A stretch of 61,062 nt of DNA from Blautia sp. (GTDB lineage: Bacteria; Bacillota; Clostridia; Lachnospirales; Lachnospiraceae). Positions 8,364 through 17,597 of this stretch are shown here, piece after piece; the stretch's first letter is position 1, and the number at the start of each line of letters is the position of its first letter. The stretch is taken from positions 1 through 61,062 of the forward strand of contig JAMPFM010000011.1 in assembly GCA_023664455.1 (NCBI GenBank), written 5' to 3'. The notes below the pieces were generated by a model that was not told where the DNA came from, did not search any database, and saw only the letters and a program-made list of their open reading frames with translations. A program made the translations under genes and the position numbers.

Positions 8364-9641
8364 ATGAAAGTATTGATTGTTGGAAGCGGCGGCAGGGAAC
8401 ATGCCATTGCAGCAAGCGTGGCAAAAAGCGCAAAAGTGGATAAAATCTACTGCGCACCGGGAAACGCAGGAATCGGGCAGATTGCAGAATGCGTTCCGAT
8501 TGGTGCGATGGAATTTGATAAATTAGTTGCCTTTGCGAAAGAAAAAGCAATCAATCTGACCATCGTGGGGATGGATGATCCGTTAGTCGGCGGACTGGTA
8601 GATAAGATGGAAGCAGCAGGACTGCGCGTGTTCGGACCGCGGAAAAATGCGGCGATTCTGGAAGGCAGTAAGGCATTTTCCAAAGATTTGATGAAGAAAT
8701 ACCATATTCCGACGGCAGCTTATGAGACCTTTGATAATCCGCAGGAAGCGATTGCCTATCTGGAAACTGCCAGTATGCCTATCGTGCTCAAAGCGGACGG
8801 ACTGGCGCTTGGCAAGGGCGTTTTAATCTGTCAGAATTTAGAAGAGGCAAAAGCCGGCGTCAAAACTATTATGGAAGAAAAGAAATTCGGAGACTCTGGA
8901 AACCGGATTGTAATAGAAGAATTTATGACGGGAAGAGAAGTTTCCGTATTATCTTTTGTAGATGGGAAGACGATACAAATTATGTCTTCCGCACAGGATC
9001 ATAAACGTGCAGGGAACGGCGATACGGGACTCAATACAGGCGGCATGGGCACATTTTCTCCAAGCCCCTTTTATACGGAAGAAGTGGATGCCTTTTGTAA
9101 GAAGTATATTTATCAGGCGACGGTGGACGCGATGGCGGCGGAAGGACGTCCTTTTTGCGGCGTTATTTTCTTCGGGCTGATGCTGACGGAAAAAGGACCG
9201 CGGGTGTTGGAATATAATGCACGTTTCGGCGACCCGGAGGCGCAGGTTGTATTACCCCGAATGAAAAATGATATCATCGACGTCGTGGAAGCGTGTATAG
9301 ATGGTACGCTGGATAAATTAGAGCTGCAGTTTGAAGATAATGCGGCGGTCTGCGTGGTTTTGGCTTCCGCGGGCTATCCGGTTTCTTATGAAAAAGGCTT
9401 TCCGATTGGCGGGTTGGAGCGTTTTGCAGGGAAGGAAGGATATTACTGCTTCCATGCAGGGACGAAACTGGCGGGAGAAGAGATTGTGACAAACGGTGGA
9501 AGAGTGCTTGGCGTAACGGCGACCGGCGCTACGCTGCAGGAGGCGAGAAAAAATGCTTATGAGGCGGCGGATTGGGTTAGATTTGAGAATAAATATATGA
9601 GAACGGATATCGGAAAAGCGATTGAAGAAGTCAGCGTCTGA
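8364..9641 (+). CDS. purD: phosphoribosylamine-glycine ligase (GAR synthetase)
   Basis: The 425-residue ATP-grasp enzyme joins glycine to phosphoribosylamine, the second step of purine synthesis. Visible motifs are the N-terminal GSGGREHAI, LKADGLALGKGV in the ATP-grasp domain and EYNARFGDPEAQ, which holds the metal-binding residues. Start choice: AAAGGAG ends one base before the in-frame ATG at 8352 but 13 bases before 8364, and the protein then begins MKVLIVG as expected. It is separated from purN by the palindromic element, yet probably belongs to the same purine unit. Confidence 0.95.
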   Translation: MKVLIVGSGGREHAIAASVAKSAKVDKIYCAPGNAGIGQIAECVPIGAMEFDKLVAFAKEKAINLTIVGMDDPLVGGLVDKMEAAGLRVFGPRKNAAILEGSKAFSKDLMKKYHIPTAAYETFDNPQEAIAYLETASMPIVLKADGLALGKGVLICQNLEEAKAGVKTIMEEKKFGDSGNRIVIEEFMTGREVSVLSFVDGKTIQIMSSAQDHKRAGNGDTGLNTGGMGTFSPSPFYTEEVDAFCKKYIYQATVDAMAAEGRPFCGVIFFGLMLTEKGPRVLEYNARFGDPEAQVVLPRMKNDIIDVVEACIDGTLDKLELQFEDNAAVCVVLASAGYPVSYEKGFPIGGLERFAGKEGYYCFHAGTKLAGEEIVTNGGRVLGVTATGATLQEARKNAYEAADWVRFENKYMRTDIGKAIEEVSV

Positions 9642-9661
9642 AAAGATGGGAGGAAGTAAGG

Positions 9662-10132
9662 ATGCGTGAATTCAAGGATTTTGTAGATAAGGACGTGTAT
9701 AACAGACCCACGGAATGTCCGCAGTGTGGCGGTATCATGGTCTTTAAGGGCTGCGGGGAATATCGGTGTGAAGACTGTAAATTTATAGCTTATGACGATT
9801 ATGGTAAGGTACGCAATTATGTGGAGCAGCATGCGGGAGTAACGGCGGCACAGGCGGCGGAGGCTACCGGTGTCAAGCAGAAGACCATCCGTACTATGTT
9901 AAAAGAATCGCGTCTGGAAATCGCCGAAGGCTCCAACACTTATTTAAAATGCGAGATGTGTGGAGCGAATATCCGGTCTGGACGGGTATGTTCTAAGTGT
10001 GAGGCATCTTATAATAAGATGGTGGAAGAAAAAATGCGTCAAAGACATGCGAAGATGCTGGAAGGTTTTGGTATGGGCCGTACAGACGGCGAAGAAGGCG
10101 CGAAGCGTTTCTGGCGTGATAAACAGGGATAA
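9662..10132 (+). CDS. zinc-ribbon/HTH regulatory protein, YvyF-like
   Basis: The 156-residue protein has an N-terminal four-cysteine zinc ribbon (CPQCGG...CEDCK), a central helix-turn-helix-like segment (AAQAAEATGVKQKTIRTML) and a second four-cysteine unit (CEMCGANI...CSKC). The order HTH, then 'YLKCEMCGANIRSGRVC', resembles the flagellar-operon protein YvyF (TIGR03826 type), which lacks the extra N-terminal ribbon. No flagellar genes are nearby, so a general regulatory role is more likely than a flagellar one. It is probably in one transcript with purD (20-base gap) and the following SH3b gene. Confidence 0.7.
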   Translation: MREFKDFVDKDVYNRPTECPQCGGIMVFKGCGEYRCEDCKFIAYDDYGKVRNYVEQHAGVTAAQAAEATGVKQKTIRTMLKESRLEIAEGSNTYLKCEMCGANIRSGRVCSKCEASYNKMVEEKMRQRHAKMLEGFGMGRTDGEEGAKRFWRDKQG

Positions 10133-10181
10133 ACGATGCGATAAAAGCGGAAGACACAAAAGAAAGGTTCGAGGGATTGTT

Positions 10182-11468
10182 ATGAAAAAATCGTGGAACG
10201 GCAAGGCAGTGAGAGGGATACTATCAGCAATGTGCGCTATCTGTCTCTGGGTGGGATGCAAGGATATCTGCTTTGCGGATACGACGGGAAAAGTGACAGC
10301 AGCGTCAGCTAAAATCAGGAAATCCGCTGATGTAGGCAGCGAAGTCATCGGTAGCTCAGAGGCGGGAAAGACGATTACCATTACCGGCAAGACATCGGAT
10401 GCTTCCGGCGCTACCTGGTATGAAGTCTATGTGGACGCCAATACAAAGGGGTATATCCGCTCGGATTTGGTGAGTGTGGATGAGTCATCGGGAACGATTG
10501 CGACGATTACGCCTGCGAGTACGAATACGGATGCCGCTACGCAGACGGCGGTCCCGGCTGTGAGTGCAGAAGGGGCGGAAGTCCCGGCGGAAACAGCGAT
10601 GGACGCTCAGTATGCATCGGTGAAAGTCGCTGCTGCCAAAGTGCGCAGCGGCGCATCTACGACCAAAGGCGTGGTAGATTCACTGCCCCAGAATACGCAG
10701 GTAGTGGTCAGTGGGCAAACGAATGGCAGCGACGGGCAGGTATGGTATTACATTACGTTTACTGGAACAGGAAACGTAGAGAAGACTGGCTACGTCAGAA
10801 ACGATTTGATTACGCTTGGGGAAATGGTGCCCCAGGAGGAGCCGTCAGAAGAACCCATACAGGAACCGGAAACGGAAGAACCCTTAGATACGCCAGTAGC
10901 AAAGGAAGATTATCAATTGATATACGAGATGAATCCGGCTGGTGAATATGAGTGGTATCTGTATGACAATACAGGCGAGCAGAGAACGAAACAGAAATTG
11001 GCGGAAGTTCTGACGGCGGCGCATGCCCAGAGCCTGAATATGGAGACGGACGCCAAGACGGTATCCAAGCAGCGGATTGTCATTGTAGTCTTGATTGCAG
11101 TGATTACGATTCTGGCGGTTGTCATGACCATTATGCTCTTTAAACTGAGAGACGCTTATTATGAAGCCTACGAAGACGAGGATGAGGACGAAGAAGAGGA
11201 AGAGAAAGAAAAGGAAAAGAGCAGAAGACGGGAAGAGATACAACCCAGAAAGAAAAACGTCGCAAGAGAGGAAAAACAGCCGTCCATTCGCAGAAAGGTG
11301 ACGGAACCGGAGCGGGGCATGTCGATTAAAGAAGTGACTTATGAAGAAGAAGAGAAAGTTCCTGTAAAGTCCGCACCAAAGCGCAAGGCGAAGAATTTCC
11401 TGTTAGATGATGATGAGTTTGAATTTGAGTTTTTGAATATGAAAGATAAGGGCGATAAAGGATTATAA
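10182..11468 (+). CDS. SH3b-domain membrane protein with acidic cytoplasmic tail
   Basis: The 428-residue protein starts with a signal sequence ending near CFAD. Two bacterial SH3 domains follow (about residues 38-95 and 145-205), each with the AKIRKSADVGSEVI / AKVRSGASTTKGVV pattern, separated by a Thr/Ala-rich linker. After a Glu/Pro-rich spacer comes one membrane helix (about residues 300-322) and a highly charged tail dominated by Glu, Asp and Lys. The topology is SH3b outside and the acidic tail inside. SH3b domains usually bind peptidoglycan or cell-wall peptides, so this may be a wall sensor or anchor. The ATG at 10182 has GAGGGA five bases upstream, whereas the frame open from 9960 overlaps the previous gene. 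Confidence 0.72.
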   Translation: MKKSWNGKAVRGILSAMCAICLWVGCKDICFADTTGKVTAASAKIRKSADVGSEVIGSSEAGKTITITGKTSDASGATWYEVYVDANTKGYIRSDLVSVDESSGTIATITPASTNTDAATQTAVPAVSAEGAEVPAETAMDAQYASVKVAAAKVRSGASTTKGVVDSLPQNTQVVVSGQTNGSDGQVWYYITFTGTGNVEKTGYVRNDLITLGEMVPQEEPSEEPIQEPETEEPLDTPVAKEDYQLIYEMNPAGEYEWYLYDNTGEQRTKQKLAEVLTAAHAQSLNMETDAKTVSKQRIVIVVLIAVITILAVVMTIMLFKLRDAYYEAYEDEDEDEEEEEKEKEKSRRREEIQPRKKNVAREEKQPSIRRKVTEPERGMSIKEVTYEEEEKVPVKSAPKRKAKNFLLDDDEFEFEFLNMKDKGDKGL

Positions 11469-11489
11469 AGAAAGCAGTGTGGGTTGCTT

Positions 11490-11864
11490 ATGATAATTGA
11501 GATAGATTTTAACAGTGACGAGGCAATATATCTCCAGCTTAGGAATCAGATTGTATTGGGTATTGCCACTTCTAGATTCCGGGAAGGAGACGCGCTCCCA
11601 TCGGTAAGGCAGCTTGCTGACAGTATCGGCATCAATATGCATACTGTCAACAAAGCGTATTCTGTATTACGACAGGAAGGCTTTGTAAAAGTGGATAGAA
11701 GAAAGGGCGCAGTCATTGCAGTCGATATCGATAAGATGCAGGCGATAGAAGAATTGCGGGGTTCCATGCAGGTGATTCTCGCAGAGGCGATGTGTAAGAA
11801 TATTTCCAGAGAAGAAGTGCATGCTCTTATAGATGAAATATTTGAGGATTATGGAGGAATATAA
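11490..11864 (+). CDS. GntR-family regulator, YtrA subfamily
   Basis: The 124-residue protein has an N-terminal winged helix of the GntR type (EAIYLQLRNQIVLGI, LPSVRQLADSIGINMHTVNKAYSVL) and a short C-terminal helical region instead of a large ligand domain, as in the YtrA group. It ends three bases before clpC, so the pair is almost certainly co-transcribed and it may control its own operon. In many Firmicutes clpC is instead grouped with ctsR-mcsA-mcsB. The first in-frame start is TTG at 11484; ATG 11490 gives the usual MIIEIDF beginning. Confidence 0.85.
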   Translation: MIIEIDFNSDEAIYLQLRNQIVLGIATSRFREGDALPSVRQLADSIGINMHTVNKAYSVLRQEGFVKVDRRKGAVIAVDIDKMQAIEELRGSMQVILAEAMCKNISREEVHALIDEIFEDYGGI

Positions 11865-11866
11865 TC

Positions 11867-14320
11867 ATGCAGCCACAATTTACGGATAAGGCAAGAACGG
11901 CATTATCACTGGCTGGACGTGCAGCCAGAAGCTTGAAACAGGGTTATATCGGAACAGAACATATCCTGCTTGGTCTGCTAGGAGAAAATACTGGCGTTGC
12001 CGCTACAGTACTACTCAATAGCGGCGTGGAAGAATATCAGATAAAGGAAATGATAAAGGAGCTGATTGCGCCGGAAAGTTCGGTTATGCTGGCGGAGCGG
12101 GAAGGCTATTCCCCGCGCGCAGAGAAGGTTCTGGAAGAATCCTACAGGCAGGCGGAGCGTTTCCATAGCGACAAAGTTGGGACGGAGCATATTCTGCTTG
12201 CGCTGTTAAAAGAAGGCGATAATATTGCGGTCAGACTTTTAAGCACGCTGGGGATTTCCATCCAGAAATTATATGTGGAAGTGCTGGCGGCGATGGGGGA
12301 GGATAAATCCCTCTATAAAGAAGATTTGGGAAGAAAACCCAATAAAAAGAAAGGCGGCGTTTCTACGTTAGAGCAGTACAGCCGGGATTTGACGGCGCTT
12401 GCCAGAGAGGGGAAATTGGATCCTGTGATTGGCAGGGAAGACGAAATCCGCCGTGTGGTTCAGATTCTCAGCAGAAGGACGAAAAACAATCCCTGCTTAA
12501 TCGGGGAGCCGGGCGTCGGAAAGACTGCGGTCGTCGAAGGGCTTGCCATGAAAATTGTAACCGGGGACGTCCCTTTTACTGTGCAGGATAAAAGGGTTAT
12601 GACGCTGGATTTATCCGGTATGGTAGCGGGTAGTAAATACCGCGGCGAATTTGAGGAAAGAATCAAGAAAGTGATTCGGGAAGTCATAGAAGACGGCAAT
12701 ATCATTCTTTTTTTGGATGAGATGCATACGATTATCGGTGCAGGCGGCGCAGAAGGCGCAATTGACGCATCAAATATCCTGAAACCTTCTCTTGCCAGGG
12801 GGGAAATTCAGCTAATCGGCGCGACGACGATTGCAGAATACCGGAAATATGTGGAGCGGGACGCAGCCCTAGAGCGCAGGTTCCAGCCGGTCACGATAGA
12901 AGAACCTACGATAGAAGAGGCGGAAAATATTCTGCGCGGCATCGCCTATAAATATGAGGATCACCATCAGGTCAGCATTACGCCGGAAGCGATTCAGGCG
13001 GCGGTGGCTTTTTCCGCACGGTATATCAACGACAGGAATCTGCCGGATAAGGCGATAGACTTAATCGACGAGGCGGCTGCAGCAGTGCGGCTGAAGGCGG
13101 CGAAACAGCCGGATAAATTAAAAGAGCTTGCCGAAGAAATCCAGAAGATTGATATACAGATAGAACGTTCTATCAAGATAGAAGCCTTCACCCAGGCGGG
13201 CGAGCTTAGGAAACAGCAGGAAGTATTAATCAGAAAATATAGTAGAATACTAAGACGTTCAGAAAAAGACGAAAAAAAGAAGGCTTATATTGTAGATGAA
13301 AACGATATTGCAGAAGTGGTAGCGCTCTGGACGAAAATTCCGGTGAAAAAACTGGCGGAAAAAGAGAGCGAGCGACTTCTAAAACTGGAATCCATCCTGC
13401 ATAAACGGGTTATCGGGCAGGAAGAGGCGGTCAGCGCCGTTGCCAAGGCAATGCGCAGAGGACGTGTCGGCTTACAGGACCCTAACAGACCCATCGGTTC
13501 GTTTCTCTTCTTAGGACCGACTGGCGTAGGAAAGACGGAGTTGAGCAAAGCCTTAGCAGAAGCTATGTTCGGGACAGAAAATGCCCTAATCCGCGTGGAT
13601 ATGTCCGAATATATGGAAGGACATTCCGTTTCTAAGATGATTGGGTCGCCGCCGGGTTATGTCGGCTTTGAAGAGGGCGGCCAGCTAAGCGAGAAAATCA
13701 GAAGGAACCCTTATTCTGTGGTACTTTTTGATGAAATAGAAAAAGCCCACCCAGATGTTTTCAATATCCTTTTACAAGTGTTGGACGACGGGCATATTAC
13801 AGATTCCAAAGGGCGGAAGGTCAGCTTCAAAAATACGATTCTGATTATGACGTCCAATGCTGGGGCGCAGAGGATTATGGAGCCGAAGAATCTTGGCTTT
13901 TCCGCTGGCAGCAGTGAGAAACAGAACTATGAGAAAATGAAAACGGGTGTTATGGAAGAAGTCAAAAGGATTTTCAAGCCGGAATTTATCAACAGGATTG
14001 ATGAAATCATGGTCTTTCATCCACTGGGACGCGGCGAGATGAAGCAGATTGTCACAATGCTTTCTAAGAATCTGACTAATAGATGCCGGAAGCAGATGGA
14101 CATCGACTTAACCGTTACGCCCATGTTAAAAGAGCATCTTGTGGAAAAATATATGGACGCCAAAATGGGCGCAAGACCGATGAAGCGCGCTATCCAGACG
14201 GAAATAGAAGATTCGCTTGCAGAAGAGATTCTATCTGGTAGCGTGAAGAGCGGGGATAAAGTATCTGCCACCTTGAAAAATGAAAAAGTTGTTTTCAAGG
14301 TACAACAGGGCAGTGAGTAA
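11867..14320 (+). CDS. clpC: ClpC, AAA+ ATPase partner of the ClpP protease
   Basis: The 817-residue Hsp100 unfoldase feeds damaged or tagged proteins to ClpP. Two Clp N-terminal repeats (about residues 1-145) precede AAA+ domain 1 with Walker A GEPGVGKT (about 213) and Walker [12 protein letters not shown] middle region follows (about 410-470), then AAA+ domain 2 with Walker A GPTGVGKT (about 550) and [13 protein letters not shown]. Family length and order are normal. The ribosome-binding site TGGAGG lies in the end of the upstream GntR gene, giving tight coupling. Confidence 0.96.
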   Translation: MQPQFTDKARTALSLAGRAARSLKQGYIGTEHILLGLLGENTGVAATVLLNSGVEEYQIKEMIKELIAPESSVMLAEREGYSPRAEKVLEESYRQAERFHSDKVGTEHILLALLKEGDNIAVRLLSTLGISIQKLYVEVLAAMGEDKSLYKEDLGRKPNKKKGGVSTLEQYSRDLTALAREGKLDPVIGREDEIRRVVQILSRRTKNNPCLIGEPGVGKTAVVEGLAMKIVTGDVPFTVQDKRVMTLDLSGMVAGSKYRGEFEERIKKVIREVIEDGNIILFLDEMHTIIGAGGAEGAIDASNILKPSLARGEIQLIGATTIAEYRKYVERDAALERRFQPVTIEEPTIEEAENILRGIAYKYEDHHQVSITPEAIQAAVAFSARYINDRNLPDKAIDLIDEAAAAVRLKAAKQPDKLKELAEEIQKIDIQIERSIKIEAFTQAGELRKQQEVLIRKYSRILRRSEKDEKKKAYIVDENDIAEVVALWTKIPVKKLAEKESERLLKLESILHKRVIGQEEAVSAVAKAMRRGRVGLQDPNRPIGSFLFLGPTGVGKTELSKALAEAMFGTENALIRVDMSEYMEGHSVSKMIGSPPGYVGFEEGGQLSEKIRRNPYSVVLFDEIEKAHPDVFNILLQVLDDGHITDSKGRKVSFKNTILIMTSNAGAQRIMEPKNLGFSAGSSEKQNYEKMKTGVMEEVKRIFKPEFINRIDEIMVFHPLGRGEMKQIVTMLSKNLTNRCRKQMDIDLTVTPMLKEHLVEKYMDAKMGARPMKRAIQTEIEDSLAEEILSGSVKSGDKVSATLKNEKVVFKVQQGSE

Positions 14321-14348
14321 ATTTATAAAAGACTTAGGAGGAAAAGAA

Positions 14349-14759
14349 ATGGCGGTAGTAACAGAGTTGCTTCGTGCGGAAGCAGACGGGTCCATCAGTT
14401 TCGGCAATCATGAGCTGGAAACGAAAGCAAAGGTGGAAAATTTTGAACATGCGGGGAATCTCTTAAAAGTAAAAACTTATAAGAGCATTACCAAACTTGA
14501 GAAAAATGGTATGTTTGCCTATGAATCCGTGCCGGGCACCAGCGTCAATGAGTTTGTGGAAAAAGAGGACGGCGTGACGTTTAAGGTAGAAGGCAGCGAA
14601 GATGCGCAGATAACGATAGGCTTAGAGGATGATACGGAATATAACGTATTCATCAATGATACAAATATTGGCAGAATGAAGACGAATTTAGGCGGCAAAC
14701 TGAGTATAAGCGTAGAACTCGCGGACGCCGGGGAAGTCTGTGTCAAAGTTGTGAAATAA
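14349..14759 (+). CDS. conserved small protein of unknown function
   Basis: The 136-residue protein has alternating beta-type segments (ITIGLEDDTEYNVFINDTNI, LSISVELADAGEVCVKVVK) and no signal peptide or membrane helix. Related proteins in Lachnospiraceae are often labelled endosialidase, a name I recall and cannot support from any catalytic motif here. AGGAGG lies just before the ATG at 14349. An in-frame extension back to 14280 lies inside clpC and is unlikely. It stands between clpC and radA in the same direction, so it may be part of their operon. Confidence 0.7.
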   Translation: MAVVTELLRAEADGSISFGNHELETKAKVENFEHAGNLLKVKTYKSITKLEKNGMFAYESVPGTSVNEFVEKEDGVTFKVEGSEDAQITIGLEDDTEYNVFINDTNIGRMKTNLGGKLSISVELADAGEVCVKVVK

Positions 14760-14790
14760 TCGATTATTTTATGGATGAAAACGAGGTTTT

Positions 14791-16176
14791 ATGGCAAAAG
14801 CAAAAATAACGACGGTATTTTATTGCCAGAGCTGCGGATATGAATCATCCAAATGGATGGGGCAGTGTCCGGGATGCCGGGAATGGAATACTTTCGTAGA
14901 AGAAAAGATTCATGCGAAAGCGCCCGCAGGGCTTATATCTGCGGGCATTTCGTCCGCTGTAGGCGGGCAGATGGCGGCAAAACCGTCCAGACTTTCCGAG
15001 ATTACGTTACAAGAAGACGAAAGAATGTCCACCCATATGAAAGAGCTGGATCGAGTGCTGGGCGGCGGTATCGTCCCCGGTTCCCTGATATTGGTAGGCG
15101 GAGACCCCGGTATCGGGAAATCCACACTGCTTTTACAGGTATGCCGGCATATGGCGGCGGATGAGAAGAAAGTGCTGTATATATCCGGGGAAGAGTCCCT
15201 CAAACAGATTAAAATCCGGGCAAACCGCCTGGGGGAATTTCAGGAAAATCTTTTCCTGTTATGCGAGACCAATCTGGGCGTGATAGAAGAAACCATCCGC
15301 CGTATGGCGCCGGATATCACTATCATAGACTCTATTCAGACGATGTATCAGGATGCAGTTTCGTCTGCACCGGGCAGCGTATCCCAGGTCAGGGAGGCGA
15401 CGAATGTCTTCTTACAGCTTGCAAAGGGGATGGGCGCTTCCATTTTTCTGGTAGGGCATGTGACGAAAGAAGGCACGGTAGCAGGTCCAAGAGTGTTGGA
15501 GCATATGGTGGATACGGTGTTGTATTTTGAGGGGGACAGACATGCTTCTTACCGGATTCTGCGGGGTGTGAAAAACCGGTTTGGCTCTACAAACGAAATC
15601 GGCGTGTTCGAGATGCAGGGAAGCGGTCTCGTAGAAGTGGCGAATCCCTCTGAGTTTATGTTAGATGGCAAGCCGGAAGGTGCAAGCGGTTCCATCGTAT
15701 CTTGTTCCGTGGAAGGCACCCGCCCGATTTTATTTGAAATTCAGGCGCTGGTCTGTCGTACCAATTTCGGGTTTCCGAGAAGACAGGCAATCGGAATGGA
15801 TTTTAACCGGGTCAATCTATTGATGGCAGTGCTGGAAAAAAGGGTGGGACTGCAGATGTCAGATTGTGACGCCTATGTCAATTTAGCGGGCGGTATGCGG
15901 ATTTCGGAACCTGCGATTGATTTGGGCATTGCGATGGCAGTTGCTTCCAGCTTCAAAAACCGTCCCATCGACGATAAGACGGCGGCTTTCGGGGAAGTCG
16001 GATTGAGCGGGGAAGTGCGCGGTATCAGCATGATAGAGCAGCGCATACAGGAAGCTGCCAAGATGGGCATTACGACCTGTATTGTGCCCAAGGTGTGCGT
16101 CAGACAAATCAAAAATATAGAAAATGTTAAGATAATCGGCGTCTCTTCCGTGCAGGACGCAATTGGAATGATATAG
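14791..16176 (+). CDS. radA: DNA repair protein RadA (Sms)
   Basis: The 461-residue RecA-like protein promotes branch migration during recombinational repair. It shows the N-terminal zinc finger CQSCG...CPGC, Walker A GGDPGIGKST (about residue 108), the RadA-specific KNRFG motif and a Lon-protease-like C-terminal domain. Length and domain order match the family. A GAGG precedes the ATG. It ends 181 bases before the LCP gene, which has its own promoter. Confidence 0.96.
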   Translation: MAKAKITTVFYCQSCGYESSKWMGQCPGCREWNTFVEEKIHAKAPAGLISAGISSAVGGQMAAKPSRLSEITLQEDERMSTHMKELDRVLGGGIVPGSLILVGGDPGIGKSTLLLQVCRHMAADEKKVLYISGEESLKQIKIRANRLGEFQENLFLLCETNLGVIEETIRRMAPDITIIDSIQTMYQDAVSSAPGSVSQVREATNVFLQLAKGMGASIFLVGHVTKEGTVAGPRVLEHMVDTVLYFEGDRHASYRILRGVKNRFGSTNEIGVFEMQGSGLVEVANPSEFMLDGKPEGASGSIVSCSVEGTRPILFEIQALVCRTNFGFPRRQAIGMDFNRVNLLMAVLEKRVGLQMSDCDAYVNLAGGMRISEPAIDLGIAMAVASSFKNRPIDDKTAAFGEVGLSGEVRGISMIEQRIQEAAKMGITTCIVPKVCVRQIKNIENVKIIGVSSVQDAIGMI

Positions 16177-16273
16177 AGGTGTATGTGGCAATTAATTATG
16201 ACGGAATTGTAACATTTATTAACAAAATGTTAACATTTAACTGCTTTCTATATTCAAGTAATTTTTTTTATGG

Positions 16274-16279
16274 TATATT
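16274..16279 (+). promoter_or_regulatory. extended -10 site upstream of the LCP gene
   Basis: TGGTATATT (16271-16279) has the extended -10 form; no good -35 is visible at 17 bases. Just upstream TTAACAAAATGTTAA (about 16219-16233) is an inverted repeat that could serve as an operator. The interval 16177-16357 holds no gene. Confidence 0.4.
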
Positions 16280-16357
16280 TAGTTAGTGTGAGAAGGAATC
16301 GTTATTAGAGTGGATAAAGAAACACAGAATAGATAATGTGGAAATAAAGGAGTTACT

Positions 16358-17482
16358 ATGGACGAGCAGACACGAAACGCTCAGACAGAGATTGTGGAAG
16401 GTTCTGAAAAAGCAGTGGAAATAACTTCCGGGAAAAAGCGGAAGTTCAATATTCCGTTATTGGTGGCCGAGGTTCTGGTTTTATTAATAGCAGTCGTTAT
16501 TCTATATGTGGTCACGACAACCACCAATGAAATGAACCGAATCAATTTAGATGTGGATACGATTCTGATTAACGATAAGGTTGCGAATATGATGGCCGCG
16601 CAAGGAAAGACACAGGAGAAAGGATACAGAAATATAGCTTTATTCGGCGTGGATGCCAGAGACAACGAGCTTGGAAAGGGGACGAGAAGCGATACGATTA
16701 TCATTGCCAGTATCAATCAGGACACACACGAGATTAAACTGGTTTCCGTTTACCGCGACACCTATCTGAATTTAAGCAACGACAGTTATAATAAATGCAA
16801 TGCAGCCTATGCGCAGGGCGGACCGGAACAGGCGATTAGTATGTTAAACGCCAATCTCGATTTGAATATTACCGATTATGTAACGGTGGGTTTCAGCGGT
16901 TTGATTGAGGCGATAGATAACCTTGGCGGTATCGAAATGGAAGTGACAGAGACAGAAATCGGCCATCTGAATAATTATCAGCTCTGCATGGCAGAGGAGA
17001 TGGGAGTCGATTATATTCCGGTAGAAAAGGCCGGCGTCCAGAATCTAAACGGAATGCAGGCAACGGCGTATTGCAGGATTCGTTATACGAAAGGCGACGA
17101 TTTCAAGCGTGCAGAAAGGCAGAGAAACGTGTTGGGCGCCATGATGTTAAAAGCGCAGAATGCTCCTCTTTCGACGCTGACAGACGTAGTGACAGCGGTA
17201 CTGCCTTCTATCAATACTTCCTTGAATGTCAATGAAATTATCAGCGTTCTTGGTACGGTGGCGGATTATCATGTGGTACTTTCGGAAGGATTCCCGTTTG
17301 CCGATAGTCGTACCGGCGTCAAAATGGGCAGTAAAGGCGATTGTATTATTCCCGATACGCTGGAAGAAAATGTAGTCATGCTGCATGAGATTCTCTATGA
17401 GGAAAAAGATTATGCGGTTTCCAAAGAAGTCGCAAGCTATAGTAAAGCGATAGATGAACAGACGAAAGAGTATGTTAATTAG
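16358..17482 (+). CDS. LytR-CpsA-Psr (LCP) family cell-wall glycopolymer transferase
   Basis: The 374-residue protein attaches wall teichoic acid or capsule-type polymers from lipid carriers to peptidoglycan outside the membrane. A short cytoplasmic N-terminus and one membrane helix (about residues 31-52) precede the LCP domain. This domain contains RSDTIIIASI, the Arg-Asp-Thr of VYRDTYL, and RIRYTKGDDFKRAERQRNVL, which bind the pyrophosphate and metal. The start follows AAAGGAG. It is probably a single-gene unit with its own promoter and terminator. Confidence 0.92.
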   Translation: MDEQTRNAQTEIVEGSEKAVEITSGKKRKFNIPLLVAEVLVLLIAVVILYVVTTTTNEMNRINLDVDTILINDKVANMMAAQGKTQEKGYRNIALFGVDARDNELGKGTRSDTIIIASINQDTHEIKLVSVYRDTYLNLSNDSYNKCNAAYAQGGPEQAISMLNANLDLNITDYVTVGFSGLIEAIDNLGGIEMEVTETEIGHLNNYQLCMAEEMGVDYIPVEKAGVQNLNGMQATAYCRIRYTKGDDFKRAERQRNVLGAMMLKAQNAPLSTLTDVVTAVLPSINTSLNVNEIISVLGTVADYHVVLSEGFPFADSRTGVKMGSKGDCIIPDTLEENVVMLHEILYEEKDYAVSKEVASYSKAIDEQTKEYVN

Positions 17483-17489
17483 AAAGCTG

Positions 17490-17521
17490 CAGCAGTTTGA
17501 TGAAAGTTGAACTGCTGTTTT
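17490..17521 (+). terminator. intrinsic terminator of the LCP gene
   Basis: CAGCAGTT (17490-17497) pairs with AACTGCTG (17510-17517), followed by TTTT. Confidence 0.65.
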
Positions 17522-17526
17522 GTCAT

Positions 17527-17576
17527 GGAAGAATGCAAAGCATTCTTCCCAAGATAATTGCGTAAGCAATTTTCTT
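17527..17576 (+). repeat. two tight tandem hairpins in the leader of the ABC exporter
   Basis: GGAAGAATGC / GCATTCTTCC form a perfect 10-bp stem with an AAA loop (17527-17549). AAGATAATTGC / GCAATTTTCTT form an 11-bp stem with one mismatch and a GTAA loop (17551-17576). Neither has a T run, so they are not ordinary terminators. They end 21 bases before the exporter ATG. Confidence 0.6.
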
Positions 17577-17597
17577 GTATAGGAAGGGAAAAGAACC

